A stretch of 64,000 bases of DNA from Rhizobium sp. NZLR1 (GTDB taxonomy: Bacteria > Pseudomonadota > Alphaproteobacteria > Rhizobiales > Rhizobiaceae). The notes below the pieces were generated by a model. The model was not told where the DNA came from, did not search any database, and saw nothing but the letters and a program-made list of their open reading frames with translations. Positions 17,403 through 25,653 of this stretch are shown in pieces; positions within the stretch are counted from its first letter, which is position 1, and the number at the start of each line of letters is the position of its first letter. Both the position numbers and the translations under genes were made by a program. Where the stretch lies: contig NZ_CP071632.1 of NCBI RefSeq assembly GCF_017357385.1, forward strand, positions 1,493,501 through 1,557,500. Reading direction: 5' to 3'.

Positions 17403-18398
17403 ATGCTGATCAAGACCGCAACCCCGACGACGATCACGCTCTGGAACGGCCGCGAAATTCCGCGTCTCGGCATGGGATGCTGGGCGATCGGCGGTCCCTT
17501 CTTCGCCGGCGACACACCACTCGGCTGGGGAGACGTCGACGACGATGAATCGGTGGAAGCGATCCATCGCGCCATCGAACTCGGCATCCGCTTCTTCGAC
17601 ACCGCTTCAAACTACGGCGCCGGCCATTCGGAGGAGGTGCTCGGCCGGGCAATCGGCAATCGCGACGATATTATCGTCGCCACCAAGTTCGGCTTCGCCA
17701 CCGATTCGCAAACCAAGCAGGCAACCGGCGCTTTCGCCGACGAAGCCTTCATCCGCCGTTCGGTCGAGACCTCGCTGCGCCGTCTCAAGCGCGACCGCCT
17801 CGATCTTCTGCAGTTCCACCTCAATGACTTTCCACTGGCACAATCGGACGCAGTCTTCGACACGCTGGAAGCGTTGCGCGCCGAAGGCAAGATCGATGCG
17901 TTCGGTTGGAGCACCGATTTTCCTGATCGTGCTGCCCGCCATGCCGGCCGTCAGGGCTATGTCTCCGTTCAGCATACGATGAATGTCTTCGAGCCGGTGC
18001 CGGAGATGATCGCGGTGATCGAGAGAAAGGGCCTGATCTCCATCAATCGCGGTCCGCTGGCCATGGGCCTCCTAACCGGCAAATTCACCGCCGACAAGGC
18101 GGTCGGCGCCAAGGATGTACGGGGCGCAGCCCTCGACTGGATGGTTTATTTCAAGGACGGGCGCATGGCCCCGGAATTTACCGCAAGGCTCGACGCCGTC
18201 CGCGATCTCCTGACATCGGGCGGCCGCACGCTGACGCAAGGGGCGCTTGGCTGGCTCTGGGCGAGGTCGCCGCGCACCCTGCCCATTCCGGGCTTCCGCA
18301 CCGTCGCCCAGGTGGAGGAAAATGCCGGCGCGCTGGAAAAGGGACCGCTATCGGCCGATGTCATGGCCGGGATCGACGCGGCACTCGCGCGTGTCTGA
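17403..18398 (+). CDS. Aldo/keto reductase
   Basis: 331 residues. It is an NADPH-dependent (beta/alpha)8 oxidoreductase. The family block FFDTASNYGAGHSEEVLGRAI (about 61-80) supplies catalytic Asp and Tyr, IVATKFGF (about 88-95) the Lys, and PIPGF near residue 300 is the cofactor-binding end. The position equivalent to catalytic His is LLQFHLND. AAGGAGG at 17391-17397 makes MLIKTATPTT the clear start. It is a single gene converging on the MOSC gene with a 40-base gap. Substrate not inferable. Confidence 0.9.
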   Translation: MLIKTATPTTITLWNGREIPRLGMGCWAIGGPFFAGDTPLGWGDVDDDESVEAIHRAIELGIRFFDTASNYGAGHSEEVLGRAIGNRDDIIVATKFGFATDSQTKQATGAFADEAFIRRSVETSLRRLKRDRLDLLQFHLNDFPLAQSDAVFDTLEALRAEGKIDAFGWSTDFPDRAARHAGRQGYVSVQHTMNVFEPVPEMIAVIERKGLISINRGPLAMGLLTGKFTADKAVGAKDVRGAALDWMVYFKDGRMAPEFTARLDAVRDLLTSGGRTLTQGALGWLWARSPRTLPIPGFRTVAQVEENAGALEKGPLSADVMAGIDAALARV

Positions 18399-18438
18399 CG
18401 CTTCCAAAGCCTGTCGCATCAGATCCTGAGGACACGCA

Positions 18439-19296
18439 TCATGCTGCGACGCGACGCTTGAGCGCCCAGCCCTCCGGCCTCTCTTCTATAATGCTGACTG
18501 TGTCGCCGATCATGATCCTGCCGTTGCCGCGTGGGGTGACGTTCCAGCCGAAAAGCGGGCCGGGCACACGTCTGTCGGCCGACATGCGGATGCGGCCCAT
18601 GGCCGGCATCGGGTTTGGCCCGTCGCGTGAGCCGGTCAACTGGTCCTGCGTCGTCATGATACAGCGCGAGCAGGGTTTGACGAGATCGAAGCGGATGCCG
18701 GCGATCTCGATCGCCGCCCAGCGGTCCTCCGGCCAGGCCTCGTCGATATCGATGACGATGTTCGGCCGGAAGCGTTCCATGCCGACGCTGCCTTCGCCAT
18801 GGGCGGCGAGATCGGCATTCAGCGCCTTCAGCGAGCCGGTCGTCGTCACCAGGATCTGGTAGCCGTCGGTAAAGGTGACCGGCGTGCCTTCGCCGGCCCA
18901 TTCGGCATTCGCAGTCCGCCGGGCCTGTCCGTCGAAGAAGACCAGCCGCACCTCGCGGCCAAGCCATTCGGAAAGCTGACGGTTGCTCTCGGGATCGGCG
19001 ACGGCGGCGCTGACAGTTGATTTCCAGACGGACACATCCATGCGGCTTTCAGGCTGAGGCGGCGGTACCGATATTTCCGGTTTTCCCTGCATCAGCAGCC
19101 GAAAGACGCCGGGTTCCGGTCGTACTTCGATACGCGCGAGGTCCGGCAACTCGCGCTGGGTGATGAAGTGCCCGTGCGCATCGGTGATCATTGCTCGCCG
19201 GTCGCCAGGAAGCCCATAGGCGTCGATGTCGGCCGAAGGCAGGGCAAGGCCGCGGGCGCTCTTGAGCGGGTAGATGAAGAGGTCGCTGATATGCAT
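18439..19296 (-). CDS. MOSC domain protein
   Basis: 285 residues. An N-terminal MOSC beta-barrel (about 1-120, YPLKSARGL) is followed by the MOSC domain (about 125-275) with KPCSRCIMTTQD carrying the conserved Cys, and FGWNVTPRGNGRIMIGD. Proteins of this YcbX/mARC-like type bind molybdenum cofactor and reduce N-hydroxylated compounds. This protein lacks the 2Fe-2S ferredoxin domain of E. coli YcbX, so it needs a partner. AGGAG precedes the ATG and overlaps the stop of the upstream HD gene (9-base gap), indicating one operon. Confidence 0.9.
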   Translation of the reverse strand: MHISDLFIYPLKSARGLALPSADIDAYGLPGDRRAMITDAHGHFITQRELPDLARIEVRPEPGVFRLLMQGKPEISVPPPQPESRMDVSVWKSTVSAAVADPESNRQLSEWLGREVRLVFFDGQARRTANAEWAGEGTPVTFTDGYQILVTTTGSLKALNADLAAHGEGSVGMERFRPNIVIDIDEAWPEDRWAAIEIAGIRFDLVKPCSRCIMTTQDQLTGSRDGPNPMPAMGRIRMSADRRVPGPLFGWNVTPRGNGRIMIGDTVSIIEERPEGWALKRRVAA

Positions 19297-19305
19297 GCCG
19301 TTCTC

Positions 19306-19950
19306 CTAGATCTCGTCCATGAATGCCTGGAGGAAGTCGCGCAGGCTTTGGTCGCGACCGGCCGCCAGCCTGCGGCCGGTCTCGGTCTGGAACCCGTCCG
19401 CCAATTTGAACAGCTTCGTCTGGAAATGGTCAATCGCATAACGCTTGTCATCGAGCGGGCGGTTCGCTGCCGCCGGATCGAATGGATCATAGAGTCCAGA
19501 TCCCAGTCGCCCGGCGATATAGAAGCAGCGTGCGGCGCCGACCATGCCGATCGCATCCAGCCGGTCGGCGTCCTGGAGGATCTTTGCCTCCAATGTCTGC
19601 GCCACCACCCCGGCCGAGAAACTATGCGCGGTGATCGCGTGAGCCGCGGCTTCGATATCCGCGTGGCTCCAGCCGAGGTCTGCCAGGATGGCCGATGCCT
19701 TTTCCGCCGCCAAGGCCGACGCTTTTGCCCGTAGCGGCGAATTCTTCTCGACGGCGACGCAGTCGTGCAGCAGCACGGAAGCGGCAAGAACCCGCCCGTC
19801 GCCGCCTTCTCTAGCATGGATGCGCATGGCGTTCCGGAAGACGCGCAGGATATGGGCAAGGTCGTGCGAGCCGTCGTCGCCATCGGCAGCGTCTGCGATC
19901 AGCGCTGCGGCGAGAGTTTCATAAGGAGAGAAGGCTTCGGCCTCGAACAT
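19306..19950 (-). CDS. HD-domain phosphohydrolase
   Basis: 214 residues, metal-dependent hydrolase fold. The HD pattern is H (HDLAHILRV, about 29-37), HD (LLHDCVAVEKN, about 60-70) and D (LQDADRLDAIGM, about 126-137), as in YedJ-type HD phosphohydrolases. The ATG at 19950 with AGGTGG 5 bases upstream is preferred over the GTG at 19959. It lies just upstream of the MOSC gene in the same operon. The substrate is unknown, perhaps a nucleotide. Confidence 0.87.
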   Translation of the reverse strand: MFEAEAFSPYETLAAALIADAADGDDGSHDLAHILRVFRNAMRIHAREGGDGRVLAASVLLHDCVAVEKNSPLRAKASALAAEKASAILADLGWSHADIEAAAHAITAHSFSAGVVAQTLEAKILQDADRLDAIGMVGAARCFYIAGRLGSGLYDPFDPAAANRPLDDKRYAIDHFQTKLFKLADGFQTETGRRLAAGRDQSLRDFLQAFMDEI

Positions 19951-20096
19951 TGCGCCCACCTGTTATGAGGAAGAATGTTTTCCGTCGATAGAACACCGGA
20001 ACGGAAGCGGAGATCTCGGTCAAAGCCCGCGACAATGAAGGCTCGCTGACCGCTGCCGATTTTGTAGCGGCTTGCCGTGCGAGTCGCAATCGAGGC

Positions 20097-21992
20097 TCAG
20101 CCCCGGGGAAGATGCATCTTGCCGCCGTTCTTCGGAAGGGAGAGAAGATGGGGCACGTCACGCACGGGTCTCGGCGGACTGATGTGATAGCCCTGGATCT
20201 CGTCGCATTCCTCGCATTCGAGCAGCGCCAGCTGTGCGGCCGTCTCGACGCCTTCGACGGTAACGCGCATGCCGAGCGCATCGCCAAGCAGGATGATTGC
20301 ATGCATGATCGCATGCGCTTCCTTGTTGTCGACGATGTCGCTGACGAAGGATTTGTCGATCTTGATCTTGTCGAAGGGGAAGCTCGAAAGATAGCTCAGC
20401 GAGGAATAGCCGGTGCCGAAATCATCCATCGAGATGCGGATGCCGCGCTCCTTCAGCGCATGCAGGATCGGCAGCACCTCGCTGAGATTTTCCATCAGCA
20501 CGCTCTCGGTGATTTCGAGCTCAAGCCGCGACGGCGATACAGCAGCAGCGGCAAGCGCCTCGCTGACGTCCTCAGTCAGGTCGCTGCTGCTGAACTGGAT
20601 CGCCGAAACGTTGACCGCGACCTTGATATCCTCCGGCCATTGCGCTGCATCGTTGCAGGCTTGGCGCAAAACCCAGCGGCCGATATCGACGATAAGGCCG
20701 ACCTCTTCGGCGAGCGGAATGAAATCCATCGGCGCAACGCGGCCGCGGATCGGGTGGTTCCAGCGGATCAGAGCCTCGAAGCCGCAGATGCGCCGCTGCG
20801 AAAGGTCATAGAGCGGCTGGTAATGCAGCTCGAATTCTTCTTTTTCAACGGCTGCTCTGAGGTCGGCCTCCAGCGCATGGCGCATCTGCATCTGCACTTC
20901 CATCTCGCCTGCGAAGAAACGCTCGCGCTTGCGCCCGTCCGCCTTGGCATGCGACAGCGCCACGCCGGCATTCTTCAGGAGGATATCGGTGTCTTCGCCA
21001 TCCCCCGGGGCGACTGCGATCCCCATCGAGACGCTGAGCTCCACTTGTTTCTCGCCGTGGATGAATGGCTCGGAAAGCGCACGGCGGATCTGCTCGGCAA
21101 GGGCAGTCACGTTCCACGGCTGCTGTCTGCCTGTCTGCAGGATGGCGAACTCGTCCGAGCCGAGGCGCGCCAAGGCATTCTCCGAACCAGCCGAGGCTCG
21201 GATGCGCTGGGCGACCTGCTGCAATATTTTGTCGCCGACTGACACGCCCATCGTGTTGTTGATCGATTTGAAACGGTCGAGATTGAGGTGAACAAGGGCG
21301 ATCTGCTCGTCCGGCTTGCGCTCGATGAGCGTCGCATCGACCTGCTCGCGGAAATGGATGCGATTCGGGAGGCCGGTCAGCGGGTCGTGATGGGCGAGAT
21401 AGGTGATGCGCTCGGCCGCCCTTCGATCCTCGGTGACATCGGCATGAATGGCGATGTTGCTGCCGTCGGCAAGGATGGTCACCATGCTCTGGATGATGCG
21501 GCCGTCGTCCATCAGCCATTCGCGCCGACGGATACTGCTGCGTTTTGTGGTTGCAGAGGAATGTCGCCCGACCCGGCGGCCGGGTTTGGCGCTGGCGCCC
21601 TCCGCGCCGCGCATTTTGTCGGTGAGATCGGCGATTGTCGCGCCGGCAGCGACATCGTCCTGCGTCAGGCCGAAAAGCTGAGCGAAGCGAATGTTGGAAA
21701 GTGTCAGCCGTTGGTCCGCGTCAAATACGCTGAGACCGAGCGGCAGGTTGTTGAGGATGATTTCGAAGAGCCTTTGCTGTCCGTCGAATGCCTGACTGAG
21801 GGCGGAAATGTTGCCTCTCAGCGCATGGTTTTCTCTCAGCAGCGTATCCGCGCTTCTCTCGATTTCGTCATAGTCGCTTTCATGGACGCGGTAGGTCGCG
21901 ATCACAAGCTCCATCAAACGTCGCGCATCGACCGATCCATCGGCCATGACGGCCTGGCTGCATTGCTTCCAGAAGAGCGCTTCAGCTTTCAT
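20097..21992 (-). CDS. PAS-GGDEF-EAL protein, probable c-di-GMP phosphodiesterase
   Basis: 631 residues, no membrane segments, so cytoplasmic. A helical N-terminus and a PAS-like sensor (about 75-190, LNNLPLGLSVFDADQRL) lead to a GGDEF domain (about 195-360) whose active loop reads GSDEF. The EAL domain (about 370-620) retains FEALIRW, DDFGTGYSSLSYL and KIDKSFV, the metal and catalytic blocks, so phosphodiesterase activity is likely. The cyclase half may be weak or regulatory because of Gly-to-Ser in GGDEF. The start MKAEALFWK has AGAGG upstream; longer forms do not. It is divergent from the EF-hand gene across a region with a CtrA-type box. Confidence 0.9.
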   Translation of the reverse strand: MKAEALFWKQCSQAVMADGSVDARRLMELVIATYRVHESDYDEIERSADTLLRENHALRGNISALSQAFDGQQRLFEIILNNLPLGLSVFDADQRLTLSNIRFAQLFGLTQDDVAAGATIADLTDKMRGAEGASAKPGRRVGRHSSATTKRSSIRRREWLMDDGRIIQSMVTILADGSNIAIHADVTEDRRAAERITYLAHHDPLTGLPNRIHFREQVDATLIERKPDEQIALVHLNLDRFKSINNTMGVSVGDKILQQVAQRIRASAGSENALARLGSDEFAILQTGRQQPWNVTALAEQIRRALSEPFIHGEKQVELSVSMGIAVAPGDGEDTDILLKNAGVALSHAKADGRKRERFFAGEMEVQMQMRHALEADLRAAVEKEEFELHYQPLYDLSQRRICGFEALIRWNHPIRGRVAPMDFIPLAEEVGLIVDIGRWVLRQACNDAAQWPEDIKVAVNVSAIQFSSSDLTEDVSEALAAAAVSPSRLELEITESVLMENLSEVLPILHALKERGIRISMDDFGTGYSSLSYLSSFPFDKIKIDKSFVSDIVDNKEAHAIMHAIILLGDALGMRVTVEGVETAAQLALLECEECDEIQGYHISPPRPVRDVPHLLSLPKNGGKMHLPRG

Positions 21993-22430
21993 GGGGATGC
22001 CTCTTGCGGGGCGGCTGCGACAGCAATGGTCGTCCTCACCTGATGAACGTACCTCATCACATCGAAAACCCTTCCAAAGTGAACATAAAATTGATTTTTT
22101 TATAAGCTGAAAGTCTGGGTAGTGGCTTGTGGCGCCCATTCTGGTCGGACGGGATTAATATTCGGTTGCAGTGCGGCAGCGAGGCCAGATCGTTAGGCAT
22201 TTGTTTTATATGTGAAAAATCGCTGAAATACCGCGAGATCCCCTCATTTGACCTCGACGGAAGGTTGGCAGCCAAGCATTGCGTTAACGGTTGTCAATCA
22301 TCGTTAATGAGAAGTTAACAACTTATTGACGCACCGCGCAAATCAGTTTAACCAGCGAGTCAATTAGTGATTTTCCACGTTCGTATTGCGTACAAACACC
22401 ACCGGCTAAAGGCGGTGAATGGAGGTTTGT
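21993..22430. other. Divergent regulatory region
   Basis: 438 bases between the GGDEF-EAL gene and the EF-hand gene, AT-rich compared with its surroundings. It contains two GTTAAC palindromes and a perfect CtrA-type box (22304-22319). A CACCG/CGGTG hairpin (about 22399-22415) lies just before the RBS of the rightward gene. No gene is supported inside it. Confidence 0.6.
22304..22319 (+). promoter_or_regulatory. CtrA-type binding site
   Basis: TTAA, TGAGAAG, TTAAC: an exact match to the alphaproteobacterial CtrA consensus TTAA-N7-TTAAC. It is 112 bases upstream of the EF-hand gene and 312 bases from the start of the PAS-GGDEF-EAL gene. In a GC-rich genome this 9-base match is not expected often by chance. 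Confidence 0.55.
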
Positions 22431-22772
22431 ATGACCAGCACCACATCCGTTTCGGACACTTCATATGCATATCTGGCGACGCTCTCGCGGCTTGATGCCA
22501 ATGGCGATGGTGTCCTCAGCCGCGGCGAACGCGCCGCCGATCAGAAGCCCGGCATCATCAAGGAACTCCTGGACGAGGACAAGGCCAGCGAAACGCAGCC
22601 GAAATTTTCCGGCAGCCTGATTGCGCTGATGATGGACTCGCGTGACAGCGGCGTGGCAGCCAGTATCGCCGTTCCCTATCCTTTGCAGCAGACCGCGCCG
22701 ACGACCGGCGATCGGTCGGACGATGTTTACCGCAACACTTACGGCCAGTTCGACTTCAACGCCGTCGCCTGA
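22431..22772 (+). CDS. Small EF-hand protein
   Basis: 113 residues, no signal peptide. A canonical 12-residue EF-hand loop LDANGDGVLSRGE places ligands at Asp22, Asn24, Asp26, Val28 (backbone), Ser30 and Glu33. Only one such loop is visible, so the protein may dimerise or pair with a degenerate loop. The C-terminal half (NTYGQFDFNAVA end) is unrecognised. GGAGG at 22421-22425 sets the ATG. A terminator follows at 22798, so it is a monocistronic unit. It could be a calcium sensor or simply a structural EF fold; function unknown. Confidence 0.8.
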   Translation: MTSTTSVSDTSYAYLATLSRLDANGDGVLSRGERAADQKPGIIKELLDEDKASETQPKFSGSLIALMMDSRDSGVAASIAVPYPLQQTAPTTGDRSDDVYRNTYGQFDFNAVA

Positions 22773-22797
22773 GCCACTCCCGAATCAGGCGATCTGC

Positions 22798-22821
22798 AAG
22801 CCGGCCGTTTGGCCGGCTTTT
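22798..22821 (+). terminator. Rho-independent terminator after the EF-hand gene
   Basis: AAGCCGGCC pairs with GGCCGGCTT around a GTTT loop and runs into TT; 25 bases after the stop codon. Confidence 0.8.
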
Positions 22822-22840
22822 CCAGTCCTGTGTTCCCAGC

Positions 22841-22884
22841 GCATGACCCGAAAACCGGAATCGATATCAGCAAAGGATCATGCG
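22841..22884. repeat. Palindromic intergenic repeat
   Basis: Outer arms GCATGA and TCATGC with CCCGAAAACCGG inside, the same design as 16446-16493 but with a degenerate second half. It sits between the EF-hand terminator and the sodC promoter. Confidence 0.55.
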
Positions 22885-22921
22885 TTAATCCAACGGATAG
22901 AGCGTCCTTTGTGCTTAATCA

Positions 22922-22946
22922 GGAACACCTTCCTGGCTGACACGTT
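22922..22946 (+). promoter_or_regulatory. EcfG-type (general stress response) promoter of sodC
   Basis: GGAAC (22922-22926), 16 bases, CGTT (22943-22946). This matches the consensus GGAAC-N16/17-CGTT recognised by the alphaproteobacterial ECF15 sigma factor (RpoE2 in Sinorhizobium, RpoE4 in R. etli). It lies 31 bases upstream of the sodC ATG, a suitable distance. Confidence 0.7.
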
Positions 22947-22977
22947 CAGAAGGACAACCGGACGGAAGGAGACCTCC

Positions 22978-23493
22978 ATGAAAGCCATGTGCACCATCGC
23001 CGCCCTGAGCCTGCTTGCAGTTGCATTGCCGGCGAGCGCTCAGGACAAGCAGACGGCGGTCGCCAATTTCGTCGGCAAGGACGGCAAGGAGGACGGCCGC
23101 GCGCAACTGACGGCTGCCGCCAGTGGTGGCGTCCTGATCGAAGTCGAGATATCGGGGCTGCCGGCCAACAAATGGGTGGCCTTCCATGTTCACGAGACCG
23201 GCCGCTGCGATGCCGCGACCCATCACGAGTCGGCCGGCGGTCACTTCAACCCTGAGAAGGCCGAGCACGGCCTCCTTGCCGCCAAGGGTCCGCACGCCGG
23301 CGATATGCCCAATCAGTATGTCGGAGAGGACGGTATGCTGAGAGCCCAGGTCTTCGATAGCAAGGTCACGCTCGACGGCAAGACCGACGGAATTCGCGGC
23401 CGCGCATTGATGGTCCACGCCAATTCGGATGATTATCGCAGCCAGCCCTCCGGTGATGCCGGTGAAAGACTCTCCTGCGGCGTCATCCAATAG
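22978..23493 (+). CDS. sodC: Periplasmic Cu/Zn superoxide dismutase
   Basis: 171 residues. Signal peptide 1-21 (cleavage after ASA) sends it to the periplasm. Copper ligands are in FHVHETGRC, the bridging His and Zn ligands in HHESAGGHFNP and HAGDMPN, and the last Cu His in MVHANSDDY. The two cysteines of the structural disulfide are in GRCD and LSCGVI. It dismutates superoxide to peroxide and oxygen outside the cytoplasm. GGAAGGAG precedes the ATG. The upstream EcfG-type promoter suggests induction in general stress or stationary phase. Confidence 0.95.
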   Translation: MKAMCTIAALSLLAVALPASAQDKQTAVANFVGKDGKEDGRAQLTAAASGGVLIEVEISGLPANKWVAFHVHETGRCDAATHHESAGGHFNPEKAEHGLLAAKGPHAGDMPNQYVGEDGMLRAQVFDSKVTLDGKTDGIRGRALMVHANSDDYRSQPSGDAGERLSCGVIQ

Positions 23494-23571
23494 ACTGTTA
23501 CGACAAAATTATACGCCGATTCAACGTGTTAAGAGCTATGCGATCTGAAATCGCGGCGGTGCTGGAATGTG

Positions 23572-24459
23572 TCATTGGCGCGTCGGCGCCGGCTTTTCGG
23601 CCGCCGCCCTGCCTTTGGAGTTCTTTGCCGACGCAGCGTCCGGTACATCCGGAACAACGTCCCGATCCCTCTCGTTGAAAGCGAGTTTGACGCGCTTTAT
23701 CATGTCACGGCTGACCGCCCACCAGTCGCCGGTCTTTGCCCAGTAGCGCAGCGTCACCAAGATCGCGCCGTCACCGAGGCTATCGATGAAGACGCTTGGT
23801 TCCGGTGACCTCAGCACCCGGGAATCGGCTTTGGCAAGGCCCATCAGTGTCTCCAACGCTTGATGGATGTCATCCCCATCGGCGATCTTGACGTTCACAT
23901 CGTTCCGTCGCGTAGGCTCGCGACTGAAATTGGTAATCGGCGTGTTCCAGAGTGTCGAATTCGGCGCCAAACGGTAGAGCCCGTCGCCGGTCCTGAGTTC
24001 AGTCGCAAACAACCCGATTTCGCGCACTGTGCCGGCCACACTGCTGGTCTCGATGTATTCCCCGACTCGAAATGGCCTGAGGATCAGCAGCATGATGCCG
24101 GCGGCGATATTCTGCAGCGTCCCCTGTAGCGCCAGTCCGATTGCCAGGCCGGCTGCGCCGAGGGTCGCGATGATTGAGGCGGTCTGGACGCCGAACTGGC
24201 CGAGCACGGTGATGAACACCAGGATAAGCAGCGCGTAGCGCAGCACATTGGTGAAGAATCGCGCCAGCGTCTCGTCGATGCCATGGACGCGCGACAGGCC
24301 TTCATAGGCCCAGCGGCTGGTAAAACCGGCGAGCGCCCAGCCGAGAATGAGCAGGATGACGGCGCCGAGGACGGAAAAGGAATATTGCACTGCCAGCGCG
24401 CTCGCCTGGCTGAGCGCCGTTTGCGTGGCGAGAAGGACGTCGGCTGCCTGTTGTTGCAT
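23572..24459 (-). CDS. MscS-family small-conductance mechanosensitive channel
   Basis: 295 residues, inner membrane. Three transmembrane helices lie at about 26-48, 70-88 and 93-125. TM3 is the glycine/alanine-rich pore helix GLAIGLALQGTLQNIAAGIM that lines the channel. The beta domain follows (RPFRVGEYIE, about 128-140) and then the cytoplasmic C-terminal domain to about 270, with a charged tail. It should open on membrane tension to release solutes during osmotic downshock. It converges on sodC with a 78-base gap and has no obvious operon partners. Confidence 0.93.
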   Translation of the reverse strand: MQQQAADVLLATQTALSQASALAVQYSFSVLGAVILLILGWALAGFTSRWAYEGLSRVHGIDETLARFFTNVLRYALLILVFITVLGQFGVQTASIIATLGAAGLAIGLALQGTLQNIAAGIMLLILRPFRVGEYIETSSVAGTVREIGLFATELRTGDGLYRLAPNSTLWNTPITNFSREPTRRNDVNVKIADGDDIHQALETLMGLAKADSRVLRSPEPSVFIDSLGDGAILVTLRYWAKTGDWWAVSRDMIKRVKLAFNERDRDVVPDVPDAASAKNSKGRAAAEKPAPTRQ

Positions 24460-24517
24460 GATCTGGCCCTGTCGATTGTTCTTGGTCGGAGGCTAGATGG
24501 AGCGAATGGCGGTAGCG

Positions 24518-25048
24518 TCAACCGCAGGCGGCGTCGTCGATCGCAAGCACGAAGGGCGCGTTGCCGTCGGCATCCGCACCGCGGCCGATTGCCCGCACTG
24601 CCGCGACCAACTGGCCGCGGCGGTTAAGCAGCGCGTCGCCGATCTCGATCAACCGGGCATTCGGCGTCGCGAAAGGCGAGGCCGCCCGCAGCCGGCCGGC
24701 AAGCCTTTCTTCGCTCTGATCCGGTACGAGCGACAGCGCGGCGATCAGGGCTGCCGCCGGCGATCGCGACACGCCCATCCAGCAATGGATGAGCAGCGGC
24801 GTCTCCTGCCGCCACGATGCGGCAAAGTCGATAATTCCCTGCACATGCGTCTCGTCGGGCGCCACCAGGCCGCCGGTGCCCTTGAAGGCGATGTCGTTCA
24901 TCGCAAGCGTCAGGTGGCGGTCGGCCGCGATCACGCCAGGTCGGTGAAAGGCCTGCTCCTTGGCGATCAGGCTGATCATGTCACGCGCCTTGTGGCGCAC
25001 CGCCATCTCCGCGATGCGCGACAGCGGCGAGACGACGATGAAGCTCAC
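24518..25048 (-). CDS. Protein tyrosine phosphatase-like protein
   Basis: 176 residues. The P-loop HCWMGVSRS gives the CX5R signature with nucleophile Cys89 and Arg95; this is the dual-specificity/PTP-like superfamily. The general acid may be an Asp in MNDIAF or APDETH. Its start overlaps the stop of the HD-hydrolase gene by 4 bases (ATGA), so it is the third gene of a coupled ygfZ-HD-PTP operon. Substrate unknown: protein, phosphoinositide-like or nucleotide. Confidence 0.85.
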   Translation of the reverse strand: MSFIVVSPLSRIAEMAVRHKARDMISLIAKEQAFHRPGVIAADRHLTLAMNDIAFKGTGGLVAPDETHVQGIIDFAASWRQETPLLIHCWMGVSRSPAAALIAALSLVPDQSEERLAGRLRAASPFATPNARLIEIGDALLNRRGQLVAAVRAIGRGADADGNAPFVLAIDDAACG

Positions 25049-25653
25049 GACACCATCTCCCGCTCGGCCTCGATCGCCGCGAAGCGCTCGCAGAACAGTC
25101 GCTGCGCTTCGACTGCCGGCAGGGGCTCGATCATCAGCATCTCCGGGCTGATGCCGCGCGGCTGGCCGAAGAATTTCTGCGCCTCGGCGGGTGTGAAGCC
25201 GGCAAGCACCGTCGCCTCGAAATAGGCGGCGATCGTATCGGCCTTCTTGATTCGGTCCTTGAGGTCGCGCGAGGGATGCGGCGGCAGGCCGAAGCGCAGG
25301 TGCACTGCGGCCTCCAACCGCTTCTCCACCGTCTTGTAGCCGCCGCCGACCACCGATTTGAACGGTGAGATCATATCGCCGATCACATATTCGGGTGCAT
25401 CATGCAGCAGCGCCATCAGACACTCCTGCGGCCGCGCATCGTTGAAGCGGCGGAAAATGTCTTCAACGACGAGACTGTGCTGCGCCACCGAAAAAGCATG
25501 ATCGCCTGATGTCTGGCCGTTCCAGCGAGCGACACGCGCCAGCCCATGGGCGATATCGATCAGTTCGACATCGAGCGGCGAGGGGTCGAGCAGGTCGAGC
25601 CTGCGCCCGGACAGCATACGCTGCCAGGCACGCGGGGCTTTTGCGGTTGTCAC
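25045..25653 (-). CDS. HD-domain hydrolase, YfbR-like
   Basis: 202 residues from GTG at 25653. The GTG overlaps the ygfZ stop as GTGA and has GAGG upstream, so it is preferred over the longer frame beginning inside ygfZ. HD motifs: SGDHAFSVAQHS (about 52-63), ALLHDAPEYVIGD (about 80-92) and IKKADTIAAYFEA (about 132-144). YfbR-type enzymes remove phosphate from deoxynucleoside 5'-monophosphates, a plausible but unproven activity here. It is coupled to both neighbours by 4-base overlaps. Confidence 0.87.
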   Translation of the reverse strand: MTTAKAPRAWQRMLSGRRLDLLDPSPLDVELIDIAHGLARVARWNGQTSGDHAFSVAQHSLVVEDIFRRFNDARPQECLMALLHDAPEYVIGDMISPFKSVVGGGYKTVEKRLEAAVHLRFGLPPHPSRDLKDRIKKADTIAAYFEATVLAGFTPAEAQKFFGQPRGISPEMLMIEPLPAVEAQRLFCERFAAIEAEREMVS

